Assembly (NCBI RefSeq): GCF_024972775.1
Contig: NZ_CP092282.1
Span: forward strand, 1,302,001 to 1,366,000
Length of the DNA: 64,000 bases
Reading direction: 5' to 3'
DNA from: Dehalobacter sp. DCM
GTDB lineage: Bacteria > Bacillota > Desulfitobacteriia > Desulfitobacteriales > Syntrophobotulaceae
The stretch's first letter is position 1. Each line of letters opens with the position of its first letter. This document shows positions 25,384 to 33,876 of the stretch, piece by piece. Position numbers and translations under genes: made by a program. The notes beneath the pieces were generated by a model. That model searched no databases and was not told the DNA's origin. It saw only the letters and a list, made by a program, of their open reading frames with translations.

Positions 25384-25716
25384 TTGGCTATTGGGATTAT
25401 TCAATGTGGGGTCTGTGGTTTTACGCTTAACGTCGAAGCGAAGAAAGATATCAGTGAAGCAGATTCACGCAGCAAAATTATTAAATTAAAGATAACAAGC
25501 GACTGTCCGAACTTCAAGAAAATGGCCGATGAGTTGACGGAAGTTGATGCCTATAAGGAAATGTTCAATAAACTGCATACGGGAAAGGTATATGAGATAT
25601 TTGCTAAATACAGCCCGCATCCCAGCTGTCCCGGAGTATCCGGAATATTGAAGACAGTGGAAGTGGAAGCAGGATTAGCCTTAGTCCAAACTGCAAGCAT
25701 GAGCATATCAAAGTGA
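25384..25716 (+). CDS. Small conserved Cys-containing protein of unknown function (DUF6951-like)
   Basis: A 110-aa protein with QCGVCGFTLNVEA near the N-terminus and further cysteines in SDCPNF and PSCPGV; four or five Cys could bind a metal or cluster. TTG 25384 is preferred as start because GAGGAG lies eight bases upstream. The GTG at 25375 abuts that site. I recall such proteins in sulfate reducers and acetogens without a known function. It sits between a LysR gene and an amidohydrolase gene. Confidence 0.7.
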   Translation: MAIGIIQCGVCGFTLNVEAKKDISEADSRSKIIKLKITSDCPNFKKMADELTEVDAYKEMFNKLHTGKVYEIFAKYSPHPSCPGVSGILKTVEVEAGLALVQTASMSISK

Positions 25717-25791
25717 GTAAATTACTTGTAAAATGAATGCAGTTAACAAATCACATTACGATAAATGATGTTAATAAGGGGATAACGCTGC

Positions 25792-26652
25792 GTGGACAGG
25801 AATTGTACGATTGGACTTGTACAGATGGAAGCCATCGTAGGCCAGACCCAAGCCAATCTGGCCAAAATAATCTGTTTGGCGGAAGAAGCGGCAGGTAATG
25901 GTGTTGACATTCTTTGCTTTCCGGAGATGTCCTTGCATGGTTATTCAACAAGAGAAGCGGTAAAACTGGCCGAACCGATATCCGGGGATAATGTACGTAA
26001 AATATCAGAATGTGCGGTTCGGCTGGGAATGACCTTATTAGTTGGCATGGCTGAAGAAACAGGGAGCGGGAAACCTTATTTAACCCATATTGTGGCGTTC
26101 GCTAGTGGAGAGATCGGAGCTTATCGCAAAACGCATCTTGGCCGAAGTGAAAGTAATTATTTTACTCCTGGCCAGGAATTTCCCGTCTTCCAATCCCACG
26201 GTACTAACTTCGGGATCGGAATCTGCTGGGATTGGCATTTTCCAGAGGTAGGGACGATTTATTCCCTAAAGGGGGCCGAGGTTTTATTTGCTCCGCATGC
26301 CTCACCTAAGATTATCGGAGATAGAAAAGAAATTTGGCTGCGTTATCTACGGGCCAGGGCTTATGATAACTCCGTATACTTTGGCGCGTGTAATCTATTG
26401 GGGCAAAACGGTATGGGCCAGGAATTCCAGGGAGGTGCTCTTCTACTTAATCCCAAAGGCGAGATATTAGCCGAACAATTTAATGGTAAAGGGATTCTTA
26501 CATGTGAATTAGCAGCGGAACCGATAAACTGCTTGCGCCAACGTAAAAGCAAGACGATGAAAGAACTCTTTTTTCTTGCTTATAGACAAAAAGATCTTTA
26601 TAGGGAATTACTTGATTTGGAAGTATCTGAGAATAATGCTAATTTGATATAG
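25792..26652 (+). CDS. Carbon-nitrogen hydrolase (nitrilase superfamily)
   Basis: A 286-aa amidase/omega-amidase-like enzyme with the Glu-Lys-Cys triad: CFPEMSLHGY (Glu), YRKTHLG (Lys) and GIGICWDWHFPE (Cys). It hydrolyses a C-N bond in an amide or carbamoyl compound; the specific substrate is not visible. GTG start with AAGGGG about ten bases upstream. It stands between the small DUF protein and a LysR gene of the accessory region, without an obvious partner enzyme. Confidence 0.87.
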   Translation: MDRNCTIGLVQMEAIVGQTQANLAKIICLAEEAAGNGVDILCFPEMSLHGYSTREAVKLAEPISGDNVRKISECAVRLGMTLLVGMAEETGSGKPYLTHIVAFASGEIGAYRKTHLGRSESNYFTPGQEFPVFQSHGTNFGIGICWDWHFPEVGTIYSLKGAEVLFAPHASPKIIGDRKEIWLRYLRARAYDNSVYFGACNLLGQNGMGQEFQGGALLLNPKGEILAEQFNGKGILTCELAAEPINCLRQRKSKTMKELFFLAYRQKDLYRELLDLEVSENNANLI

Positions 26653-26739
26653 AGAAACACTATGCTACAAGCGCAAAAAAAATTGACAAGACGATAAGAA
26701 TAGTATGTTCATTATTTTATTTCACAGGAGTGATAAAAC

Positions 26740-27657
26740 ATGCGTACTGAACACTTGGAGATTCTTGTTGAATTAGCTAGAACCCAATCGATGTCCCTTG
26801 CCGGTAAATATCTTCACATTTCCCATCAGGGGATCAGCAGTTCGATTGCCCGTTTAGAGGATGAACTGGGAGTGACCCTTTTAACTCGGACTAAAAATGG
26901 CGTCTTTCTAACGGAAGCCGGGCAAGAATACGTTGATTTGATGAATCAATTTTTGATTGAGTTAGCTGCCTTGAAACAAAAAACAACCAAAAGGCAGCAT
27001 GAAAAACCTAGCGACTTGGAAGGCTTTCTGACAATATATAATACCCATCCTTTTAACATTGAAATCCTGCCAAATACCATTTTAGGTTTTTGCAGAAAAT
27101 ACCCTAAGATAAAACTAATCAGCAGGGAAGTGCACACGACTCAAGTTATTAAAGCAGTTGAGGATGGTGATTCAGAAATTGGTTTAGTTATGCTGCTTGA
27201 GGGGACAAATAATGAACTCGCAGAGAAGACCTCATTGAAATTCGAAAAACTTTTTATTAACCCAATCTATGGGTTGGTGTCAAAAGATTTAGCGATCTCA
27301 TCAAGAAAATCGGTGTCCTTTAAAGAATTGCTAAAATACCCGCTCGTTGCTTTTTTGGATTCCAGGAATATCGTCATCAAACATATTTTGTCAAACCCTG
27401 ATATTTACGGAAAACCAAAAGTTGTTCTCGATTCGGATGATACGAAAACCCGAAGTAAGATTATTTCTGAGGGTGGTGCAGTGGGGTTTACTAATAAATA
27501 CGCCTTGAGCATGCGAGATGAATTTCCTGAGAATGTTGTTGCGATTCCAATAAATGATAAATTGAATTTTGTCTGTGGTTATATTCGAAATGTCCAATAT
27601 GATTTAACACTTGCAGCCGAGGCATTTATTGAATTTCTTAAGACGAATATTAAATAG
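26740..27657 (+). CDS. LysR family regulator (paralogue of the gene at 603-1535)
   Basis: A 305-aa LysR regulator: HTH (SMSLAGKYLHISHQGISSSIARLE) and effector domain. It is strongly similar to the minus-strand LysR at 603. ATG 26740 has CAGGAGTG ten bases upstream, and comparison of this leader with the paralogue's argues for the ATT start proposed there. A TTGACA lies at 26683-26688. Located immediately upstream of two transporter genes and a phosphodiesterase-like gene, it is their likely regulator. Confidence 0.88.
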   Translation: MRTEHLEILVELARTQSMSLAGKYLHISHQGISSSIARLEDELGVTLLTRTKNGVFLTEAGQEYVDLMNQFLIELAALKQKTTKRQHEKPSDLEGFLTIYNTHPFNIEILPNTILGFCRKYPKIKLISREVHTTQVIKAVEDGDSEIGLVMLLEGTNNELAEKTSLKFEKLFINPIYGLVSKDLAISSRKSVSFKELLKYPLVAFLDSRNIVIKHILSNPDIYGKPKVVLDSDDTKTRSKIISEGGAVGFTNKYALSMRDEFPENVVAIPINDKLNFVCGYIRNVQYDLTLAAEAFIEFLKTNIK

Positions 27658-27700
27658 TTTTCTTCGGACGTTAAATTGAAGTAAGCACGCGTTTTGAAAT

Positions 27701-27756
27701 AAGGAATCACTTTTGGGAGAGTTTAGATTTAGGTAACTCCTAAAAGAATTCCTTTT
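27701..27756 (+). terminator. Terminator after LysR gene
   Basis: An ~18-bp imperfect stem AAGGAAT-CA-CTTTTGGGAG pairs with CTCCTAAAAGAATTCCTT and is followed by TTTTATT. Confidence 0.75.
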
Positions 27757-27836
27757 TATTATGAAAAAAAGCATGCCAAGTAATACAAAAAATAGTTGAA
27801 ACAGTAAGCAATATAATGTTGTAACAGTGGCATTTT

Positions 27837-27873
27837 TTTGTTTCTGGACGAAAGCAGGACAAATAACCATAAT
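27837..27873 (+). promoter_or_regulatory. Promoter with TTTGTTTCTGGACG box (copy 2)
   Basis: TTTGTTTCTGGACG, a 17-base spacer and CATAAT. Box and spacing are identical to copy 1 at 11338. It lies ~160 bp ahead of the transporter gene at 28030. Confidence 0.6.
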
Positions 27874-28029
27874 GTAACCATCAAGACTGTTTTGGTTTTA
27901 TTATGCGACATGGCAAGAGCGGAAAGGAGGATTCAGCGGAGCTTTATCATGTCACAAAAGACAAGGTCTCAGTGGTGATTATTTACCCTGAAACAAAAAC
28001 AGAGACAGGAATTATAGGGAGGTTTATTT

Positions 28030-29406
28030 ATGGAGCAAAGAGTTAAAACCGGAGCGACTATTTCTTATGGACTCATTTTATTTGCATGGGGACTCCTCTT
28101 TTCCATGAATACAGCGTTTTGGGCGTACTTCATGACAGATATACAGAAGATGCCTACGATTTTGATGGCTAAAACCTTGCTTGTAGCGAATGTTGTAGAC
28201 TTTTGTATGGTTATTGTTGCTAGTATCCTGTTGCAAAAACTTTATCCGAAAGTAAAGTATAGTACATGGCTGTTGGTAGGACCGATCGTTGTAGCTGTTG
28301 GTTTTGCCGTGATGTTTGCCCCTGTTGGCGACATCTCTGTGACGGCTAAAGCAATCCTGTTTGGCGGTGCTTACTGTATTCAAGCGGGATTCCAGAATAT
28401 CGCCTTTGGTGCTGTAAACACAATGGTTCCGCTTATGGGGAAACATCCACTTGACAGGGCTGCTTTCTCGGCAAGAAAAGCTGTCGGCACCAACGCGGGA
28501 AAATTAGTATATGGTGTTATCACCGTGCCGATGATCATGGCGATCAACGGTGGAGTAAAGGCTTCGGCGAATGGTTATTTTGCCATTGTTATTCTTTATG
28601 GAATCGTCTTTATTGCTGCCAATTATTTGATGTATCGCTATTCCAGAGAGGCTGATATCGCCTTGGCTTCGGAGTATATTAAAAGCGATAAAAAATCAGA
28701 ACCGCTGCTTGAGTTGTTTAAAATATTCTTTACGAACAGACATCTTCTAGGAATCATAATTGGTGACATCGTCCGCATCCTGGCTCAGTTTATTACCTGG
28801 GGTCTCGGTGTATACTACTTCATGTACGTACTGAAAAGTATGCCGTTATTTGCAGTTTTTCTTACGACGGTCAGTGTCGCAGGGCTTTTAGGTTCGATTG
28901 TCGGAGAGATCCTCGCCCGGAGGTTCGATAAACGGTATGTTTATGCAGCAGGTTTAGCCATTTTGTTCTTGGCGCATTTAACGAACTTCGTCTTATTCCC
29001 AAAGGTTGCCGTTACTTTTATGGCTGTGTTGGATGTTGGATATTTCGGAATGGCGATCGCCAACGCCTGTGCTATTGCGATCACGTCTGAAGCCGCACTT
29101 TATTCCGAACTAAAAACAGGTAAGGAAGTTAAAGGGTTCCTCATGACGATGGCTATTCTTGTTCCGAAGGTTTCTAATATTATCAGTGGCTCTGTGCTTG
29201 GATTTGGTCTGGCTGCTATCGGTTATGTTGCCAAAACGCCGATGACCGCTGAACAGCTGGTTGGATTGAACAAACTGATAAATTTCATTCCGGCAGCATT
29301 CTTGGCAGTGGGTATTATCGCGATCCTTACACTGAATAAACTATCTACAGCCAAAGTAAATGAAATGCAAGTAAAGATGGCCGAAAAAAATAATATATCC
29401 GCCTGA
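28030..29406 (+). CDS. MFS/GPH-type symporter
   Basis: A 458-aa permease with about 12 hydrophobic helices, resembling the glycoside-pentoside-hexuronide:cation symporter branch in length and in its N-terminal YGLILFAWGLLFSMNTAFW. TAGGGAGG ribosome site. It has its own TGGACG-box promoter and a terminator after it. It neighbours a second MFS gene and a phosphodiesterase-superfamily gene, suggesting an uptake and catabolism module of unknown substrate. Confidence 0.8.
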   Translation: MEQRVKTGATISYGLILFAWGLLFSMNTAFWAYFMTDIQKMPTILMAKTLLVANVVDFCMVIVASILLQKLYPKVKYSTWLLVGPIVVAVGFAVMFAPVGDISVTAKAILFGGAYCIQAGFQNIAFGAVNTMVPLMGKHPLDRAAFSARKAVGTNAGKLVYGVITVPMIMAINGGVKASANGYFAIVILYGIVFIAANYLMYRYSREADIALASEYIKSDKKSEPLLELFKIFFTNRHLLGIIIGDIVRILAQFITWGLGVYYFMYVLKSMPLFAVFLTTVSVAGLLGSIVGEILARRFDKRYVYAAGLAILFLAHLTNFVLFPKVAVTFMAVLDVGYFGMAIANACAIAITSEAALYSELKTGKEVKGFLMTMAILVPKVSNIISGSVLGFGLAAIGYVAKTPMTAEQLVGLNKLINFIPAAFLAVGIIAILTLNKLSTAKVNEMQVKMAEKNNISA

Positions 29407-29428
29407 TTTTAATGTCTTATTGTAGCAT

Positions 29429-29457
29429 GGACAGATAGGATTGAGGCCTATCTGTCC
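29429..29457 (+). terminator. Terminator after GPH-type transporter gene
   Basis: Stem GGACAGATAGG...CCTATCTGTCC (11 bp), with a weak T-rich tail beginning seven bases later (CTTTCTCTTTGTTTT). Confidence 0.65.
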
Positions 29458-29562
29458 GCGGCTTTCTCTTTGTTTTGAATCGTATTCTTGAGATTATTAA
29501 TGTTGTTCTTTGCCAATAGGAAAGTAATTGCTAAACAGGATATGAAGGGAGCTTGTGTTATT

Positions 29563-30903
29563 ATGGCTTCAGTAATTAGCGGTGGCCCAGGCTATTTTGA
29601 CGGAATGAAATTAGGAAAAACGCATAAAAGGTTCTTATGGCTGGCAGCTATCGTCTATATTTTCGATCAAGCAGACAATGCTACGTTTATGTATGCAGCA
29701 CCATCGTTAATGAAGGTCTTGCATATTACGCCGCAACAGATTGCGAATATTAATTCAATGAACTTTTTCGGTATGTTTTTAGGTGCAATCTTCGGTGGTT
29801 GGCTTTCGGATAAGATCGGACGCAAAAGAGCAATCATGACGACGGTGACGATTTTTTCTGTGGGGTCTTTTCTGAACGCTGTAGTTTCAACATATCATTT
29901 GATTGCTGCAGCGCGGTTGATTACCGGCTTCGGAGTCATAGCGACAGTCGTCATCGCCATGGTATATATCGCTGAAATGATGCCGTCGGAAAACAGGGGC
30001 AAATATCAAGGTATTACCATTGCATCAGGTTCAATCAGCCTTCCCCTGCTTGGTTCATTTGCTGCTTGGATTATCCCCAAAGGTCCAGATAACTGGCGAA
30101 TCATCTTTTTAGTTGGATCCCTTGGAATATTTCTATTAATCCTTATTCATTTCTGGTTTAAGGAGTCCCCACGCTGGCTGCTGTCTAAAGGCAGAGCCAA
30201 AGAAGCGGAAGCACTGGTTGAAGAGATTAGCGGACGCAGACTTGATTTGAGTGAAGAATATAAGAAAATTCCTAAGAAAGGAAGTAATGCCGAAGCATTA
30301 AGAGTAATGCTCAGCAAAGAGTATTTTCGCCGGACTTTTGTCCTTTTCTTTTTAACGTTTGGCATTAGTGGCGGATCAATATTTCTGACTAATTTTTACA
30401 CGACTGCCCTGACGATGGGCGGTATGGCGATGACGACGGTCTTGACCGTTACAGCTTTATCGTTTTGGGGAATTCCTGTCGGCGATTATACATCATCCTT
30501 TTTTAGCGACCGTGGCGGTCGTAAAATGCCGATCTTCATCTTTGCCCTTATTGAAGTCGTTACTTTCTTTGTTGCCGGGGCAACTTTCTTGCCAGGAGTA
30601 ATTGTGATTGCCCTGTTCATTCAAAAAATCTTCGGAGCGGGCGCAACCACGATGGTATGGACCTATCTTGCGGAATCATTCCCGACGAATGTACGGAATA
30701 ACGTTGTCGGATTTATCTTTGGGACTGTCCGCTTATTAGTATCCGGAATACAGTTAACTCTTCCAACGCTGTATTTGACATTGGGGTGGTTTGGTATGAA
30801 TGCAGCCAATGGTGCTGTCATTCTTATTTGCGCACTGATTGCCTTGGTCTGGGGCGAAAGAACGAGCAAAAAATCTTTGGAAGAGTTAAACCGTCAAGTA
30901 TAA
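29563..30903 (+). CDS. MFS transporter, sugar/aromatic-acid porter type
   Basis: A 446-aa permease from ATG 29563 (AAGGGAG upstream); an upstream TTG at 29488 would add 25 residues without a ribosome site. Twelve hydrophobic helices, the family loop GGWLSDKIGRKRAI after helix 2 and ESPRWLLSKGRAKEAEALV before the central loop mark it as the sugar-porter/AAHS type used for sugars and aromatic acids. The C-terminal GERTSKKSLEEL matches the tail of the truncated gene at 1-494. Confidence 0.87.
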   Translation: MASVISGGPGYFDGMKLGKTHKRFLWLAAIVYIFDQADNATFMYAAPSLMKVLHITPQQIANINSMNFFGMFLGAIFGGWLSDKIGRKRAIMTTVTIFSVGSFLNAVVSTYHLIAAARLITGFGVIATVVIAMVYIAEMMPSENRGKYQGITIASGSISLPLLGSFAAWIIPKGPDNWRIIFLVGSLGIFLLILIHFWFKESPRWLLSKGRAKEAEALVEEISGRRLDLSEEYKKIPKKGSNAEALRVMLSKEYFRRTFVLFFLTFGISGGSIFLTNFYTTALTMGGMAMTTVLTVTALSFWGIPVGDYTSSFFSDRGGRKMPIFIFALIEVVTFFVAGATFLPGVIVIALFIQKIFGAGATTMVWTYLAESFPTNVRNNVVGFIFGTVRLLVSGIQLTLPTLYLTLGWFGMNAANGAVILICALIALVWGERTSKKSLEELNRQV

Positions 30904-30945
30904 ACACAGCATAAGTATCTGTTAATCATATCCCTTTCTTCATAT

Positions 30946-30987
30946 ATTAGGTTGCCTGCGCAAACAAAGAGGCAACCTAATCTTTTT
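30946..30987 (+). terminator. Terminator after MFS gene
   Basis: Perfect 12-bp stem ATTAGGTTGCCT...AGGCAACCTAAT followed by CTTTTT. Confidence 0.85.
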
Positions 30988-31066
30988 ATGTGTCCGGAAT
31001 AGATATTATCCAATATGTAAAATGCAGCTTTTTTGTTGCTCTGTTTTCCTGCAAGACGTACAGCTT

Positions 31067-31104
31067 TTTGTTTCTGGACGTAAAAAAAAAGCGCGCGCTA
31101 TAAT
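31067..31104 (+). promoter_or_regulatory. Promoter with TTTGTTTCTGGACG box (copy 3)
   Basis: TTTTGTTTCTGGACG followed after 18 bases by a perfect TATAAT at 31099-31104. The start codon of the phosphodiesterase gene is 75 bp downstream. Confidence 0.65.
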
Positions 31105-31178
31105 TTAACTGTATTATTCTAGGATATACTTTTTTCTCGTCTAAGGGTACCACATGAAAGTTATAAGGAGGCAAAGGA

Positions 31179-33197
31179 ATGAAAAGAGAAGCTTTAGCTA
31201 AAAAACTTTTGGTTTTGGGGATAGACGGAATGGATCCCCGATTCACAAAAGTAATGCTGGAAAAAAACAAAATGCCGAATCTGAAGAAAATCATTGAAAA
31301 GGGATCTGCAAGAGAAGACCTTACCATGCTCGGTGGACATCCAACGATTACTCCTCCGATGTGGACAACGCTATCTACCGGTGCATATCCATGTACGCAC
31401 GGAATTACCTGCTTTTTCCGTCAGACGGATGAAGGTTTGGATTTACTGGAGTACAATTTGGATTCAACAAAATGTCATGCTGAAGCGTTGTGGAATGTTT
31501 TTGCCGAAGCAGGTAAAAAAACCCTGGTTTGGCATTGGCCCGGTTCTTCCTGGCCTCCGACTTCTGACAGCCCGAATCTCCATGTTGTTGACGGTACAAG
31601 TCCTGGCAGCGTCAATATGTCGATTGCCCATCTCGAAGGAGAAATCGTCTTAGTCGCCAGTCCGAATGTTGAAGAACCGTTATTCAGGGCTAAAGCTGCA
31701 TGTGATACCAATGTTCCATGCGTTATAACGGATGCGGAAGTCAGCAATGCCAAAGGAAAAGATGATATGGCTCAGATTGATTCCCCTGTAATGAAAAACT
31801 TGATTGTTTTCCCTGAAGATGGTAAAGAAGGCGGAACCGACGCGCCGTTTGATGCTGCTGTTTCACCGATCATTGATCCTAAAGGATGGGAAAATGCTCC
31901 GGAAGGCGCGAAAGAGTTTTATGCGATGTTTGCCGGCGGCTTAATTCGTAGACCATGCCTGCTTTTGAAAAACGATGCCGGTGTCTATGATCGTATTGCC
32001 TTGTATAAGAGCAAGAAAGATAAAGAACCGATTGTGGTTGCTGCAAAAGGGCAATATGTTCGCGATATATTTGATGAAGGCATAAATAGACAAGGGACAA
32101 GATGTAAGGTCAATAGAAATCTGAGAGTGTTGGAATTAAAAGAAGACGGATCTTACGTGAAAATTTGGTTTTCCGCTGCAATGGAATCAGAAAATGATTC
32201 TTTATGGCATCCCAAAGAGCTGTATAAAAAAGTAACCCAAAATGTTGGTTACCCTACACCGACTTCCATGGTTGGCGGAGCAGACAGACAGTTAATCCAC
32301 GACTGCATGTTTGAAAGCTGGAACGCCACAGGTGATTGGCAATCAGCTTCCATCAACTACCTAATTGAAGAAGAAAAGTATGATGTTGTTTTCTCCCATT
32401 TCCATAATATCGATTTGCAAAGCCATATGGTCGCCGCCTTCTTGAAAGATGGTCACGGAAATTTGAAACCGGAAGACTATGTCGGATTCTATGAAGATAT
32501 GTATTTACAAACCGATGAATATTTAAGCAAATTTATGTACTTATTAGACGAAGGTTGGACTATTTTCATCGTCAGTGACCATGCTTTGGTCTGCGCTGAG
32601 AATAAGTCTCCATATTTGGGCGATCCGACCGGAATTAGCGTTGGTTTCATGCGGGATTTGGGCCTGACTGCTGTGAAAACAGATGAGAACGGAAATCTTT
32701 TGCACGAAATCGACTGGGAGAATACAAAAGCAATCGCCCAGAGAGCTAATCACATCTATGTCAATCTTAAAGGCCGTGATAAGAATGGTATCATTGATCC
32801 TAAAGATAAATATCAGGTCGAAGAAGAGATTATGACAGCGTTATATGGCTATAAACATCCGGAAACAGGACAGCGCGTTATCGCTCTGGCGCTTCGTAAT
32901 AAAGATGCTTATATCCTCGGAATGGGCGGTCCTGAGTGCGGCGATATCATCTACTTCAAAGCGGAAGGCTACACATATGACCATGGTGATAATCTATCTA
33001 CCTGCTATGGCGTGCAAAATACGTCGGTTTCACCGATCTTTATCGCAGCAGGACCTGGGATCAAAGAGAACTATGTTACCGACCGTATTGTCCGTGAGGT
33101 AGATCTTGCGCCGACAATGGCGGTTCTGGGCGGCGTTCGTATGCCGAAACAATGCGAAGGAGCTCCGGTATATCAAATCTTAACTGAAGAGTTCTAA
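31179..33197 (+). CDS. Alkaline phosphatase-superfamily phosphodiesterase/nucleotide pyrophosphatase-like protein
   Basis: A 672-aa cytoplasmic protein of the type I phosphodiesterase/NPP fold. Metal- and nucleophile-region motifs: LGIDGMDP (Asp16), PTITPPMWTTLSTG (Thr, likely nucleophile, near 58), FSHFHNIDLQSH, FIVSDHAL and YTYDHGDN near the C-terminus. A large insertion (~170-340) separates the motifs. ATAAGGAGG ribosome site. No signal peptide. It has its own strong TGGACG-box promoter, shared with nearby transporter genes, so it may hydrolyse an imported phosphate, phosphonate or sulfate ester. Substrate unknown. Confidence 0.83.
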   Translation: MKREALAKKLLVLGIDGMDPRFTKVMLEKNKMPNLKKIIEKGSAREDLTMLGGHPTITPPMWTTLSTGAYPCTHGITCFFRQTDEGLDLLEYNLDSTKCHAEALWNVFAEAGKKTLVWHWPGSSWPPTSDSPNLHVVDGTSPGSVNMSIAHLEGEIVLVASPNVEEPLFRAKAACDTNVPCVITDAEVSNAKGKDDMAQIDSPVMKNLIVFPEDGKEGGTDAPFDAAVSPIIDPKGWENAPEGAKEFYAMFAGGLIRRPCLLLKNDAGVYDRIALYKSKKDKEPIVVAAKGQYVRDIFDEGINRQGTRCKVNRNLRVLELKEDGSYVKIWFSAAMESENDSLWHPKELYKKVTQNVGYPTPTSMVGGADRQLIHDCMFESWNATGDWQSASINYLIEEEKYDVVFSHFHNIDLQSHMVAAFLKDGHGNLKPEDYVGFYEDMYLQTDEYLSKFMYLLDEGWTIFIVSDHALVCAENKSPYLGDPTGISVGFMRDLGLTAVKTDENGNLLHEIDWENTKAIAQRANHIYVNLKGRDKNGIIDPKDKYQVEEEIMTALYGYKHPETGQRVIALALRNKDAYILGMGGPECGDIIYFKAEGYTYDHGDNLSTCYGVQNTSVSPIFIAAGPGIKENYVTDRIVREVDLAPTMAVLGGVRMPKQCEGAPVYQILTEEF

Positions 33198-33277
33198 AAA
33201 CAAATTATAAACACTTATTACAATAAATGTTTAGATGAAAATGACTTCAAAGATGACACCGATTGGAAGAAGTTGAT

Positions 33278-33315
33278 AATAGGTGTTTGGTATCAAAAAA
33301 TACCAAACACCTATT
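33278..33315 (+). terminator. Terminator after phosphodiesterase gene
   Basis: Perfect 16-bp stem AATAGGTGTTTGGTAT...ATACCAAACACCTATT with a short loop. A T-rich tail is weak. Confidence 0.75.
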
Positions 33316-33353
33316 ATGTTACTTTGCCATTAAAACAAAGGGGGAAGTTGATA

Positions 33354-33655
33354 TGCTTACAAAAAAACAAAATTTGTTGGAGACAATGAAAAGAGATGGT
33401 AAGCCAGATCGTTTTGTTATTCAATTTGAATTTATGGAGGTCCTTTTTGATACTCCGTGGGGACTTACCCTGGCACCGTGAGAAATAGGAAAAGATGGGT
33501 GGGAGGTAACATTCAGCTACCCTAAAGATCAGATTGGTTCTTTCCCGCTTCATGATCAAGAGCACAAGGTCCTGAAAGATATCACCAAATGGCGAAAACA
33601 TGTGTACGATGCTGTCACCAAAGAAATTGATAGAATGAGCAGAGAAATGTATTAA
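33354..33655 (+). pseudogene. Broken UroD-family methyltransferase gene
   Basis: It begins MLTKKQNLLETMKRDGKPDRF, matching the start of the methyltransferase at 9896, with a good AAAGGGGGAAG ribosome site. The frame meets a TGA at 33479-33481, continues in the same frame (KDGWEV, SFPLHDQEHKVLKDITKW), and then jumps directly to the C-terminal EIDRMSREM. About 230 internal codons of the 328-aa homologue are missing and a nonsense codon is present, so the product cannot be active. Confidence 0.88.
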
Positions 33656-33876
33656 TGATATCTAACAGATTATGATTTTGTTATAGAATATTTTTATTAC
33701 AGTAATTTAAAAACGTAATTTTACAGAGGGTTTTAAATAATTTAAAATTAAATGTGACATTATGATGAGATTCGTTTTTGACCATATCCAACATATATAA
33801 CGAAGGTAAATCGCGGGTTCAGATTATTGATCGGCAAATGATTGGTTCTCAAACGATAGAAGGGTAGGGTAAAACT

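Noticed and set aside
27891-27920. TTGGTTTTATTATGC as a fifth sigma-54 promoter before the transporter at 28030
   Set aside because: GG and GC are separated by nine bases, one short of the strict ten-base spacing.
33479-33481. TGA in the UroD remnant read as selenocysteine
   Set aside because: The aligned residue in the intact homologue is Gly and not Cys, the gene has also lost ~230 codons, and no SECIS-like hairpin was evident just downstream.
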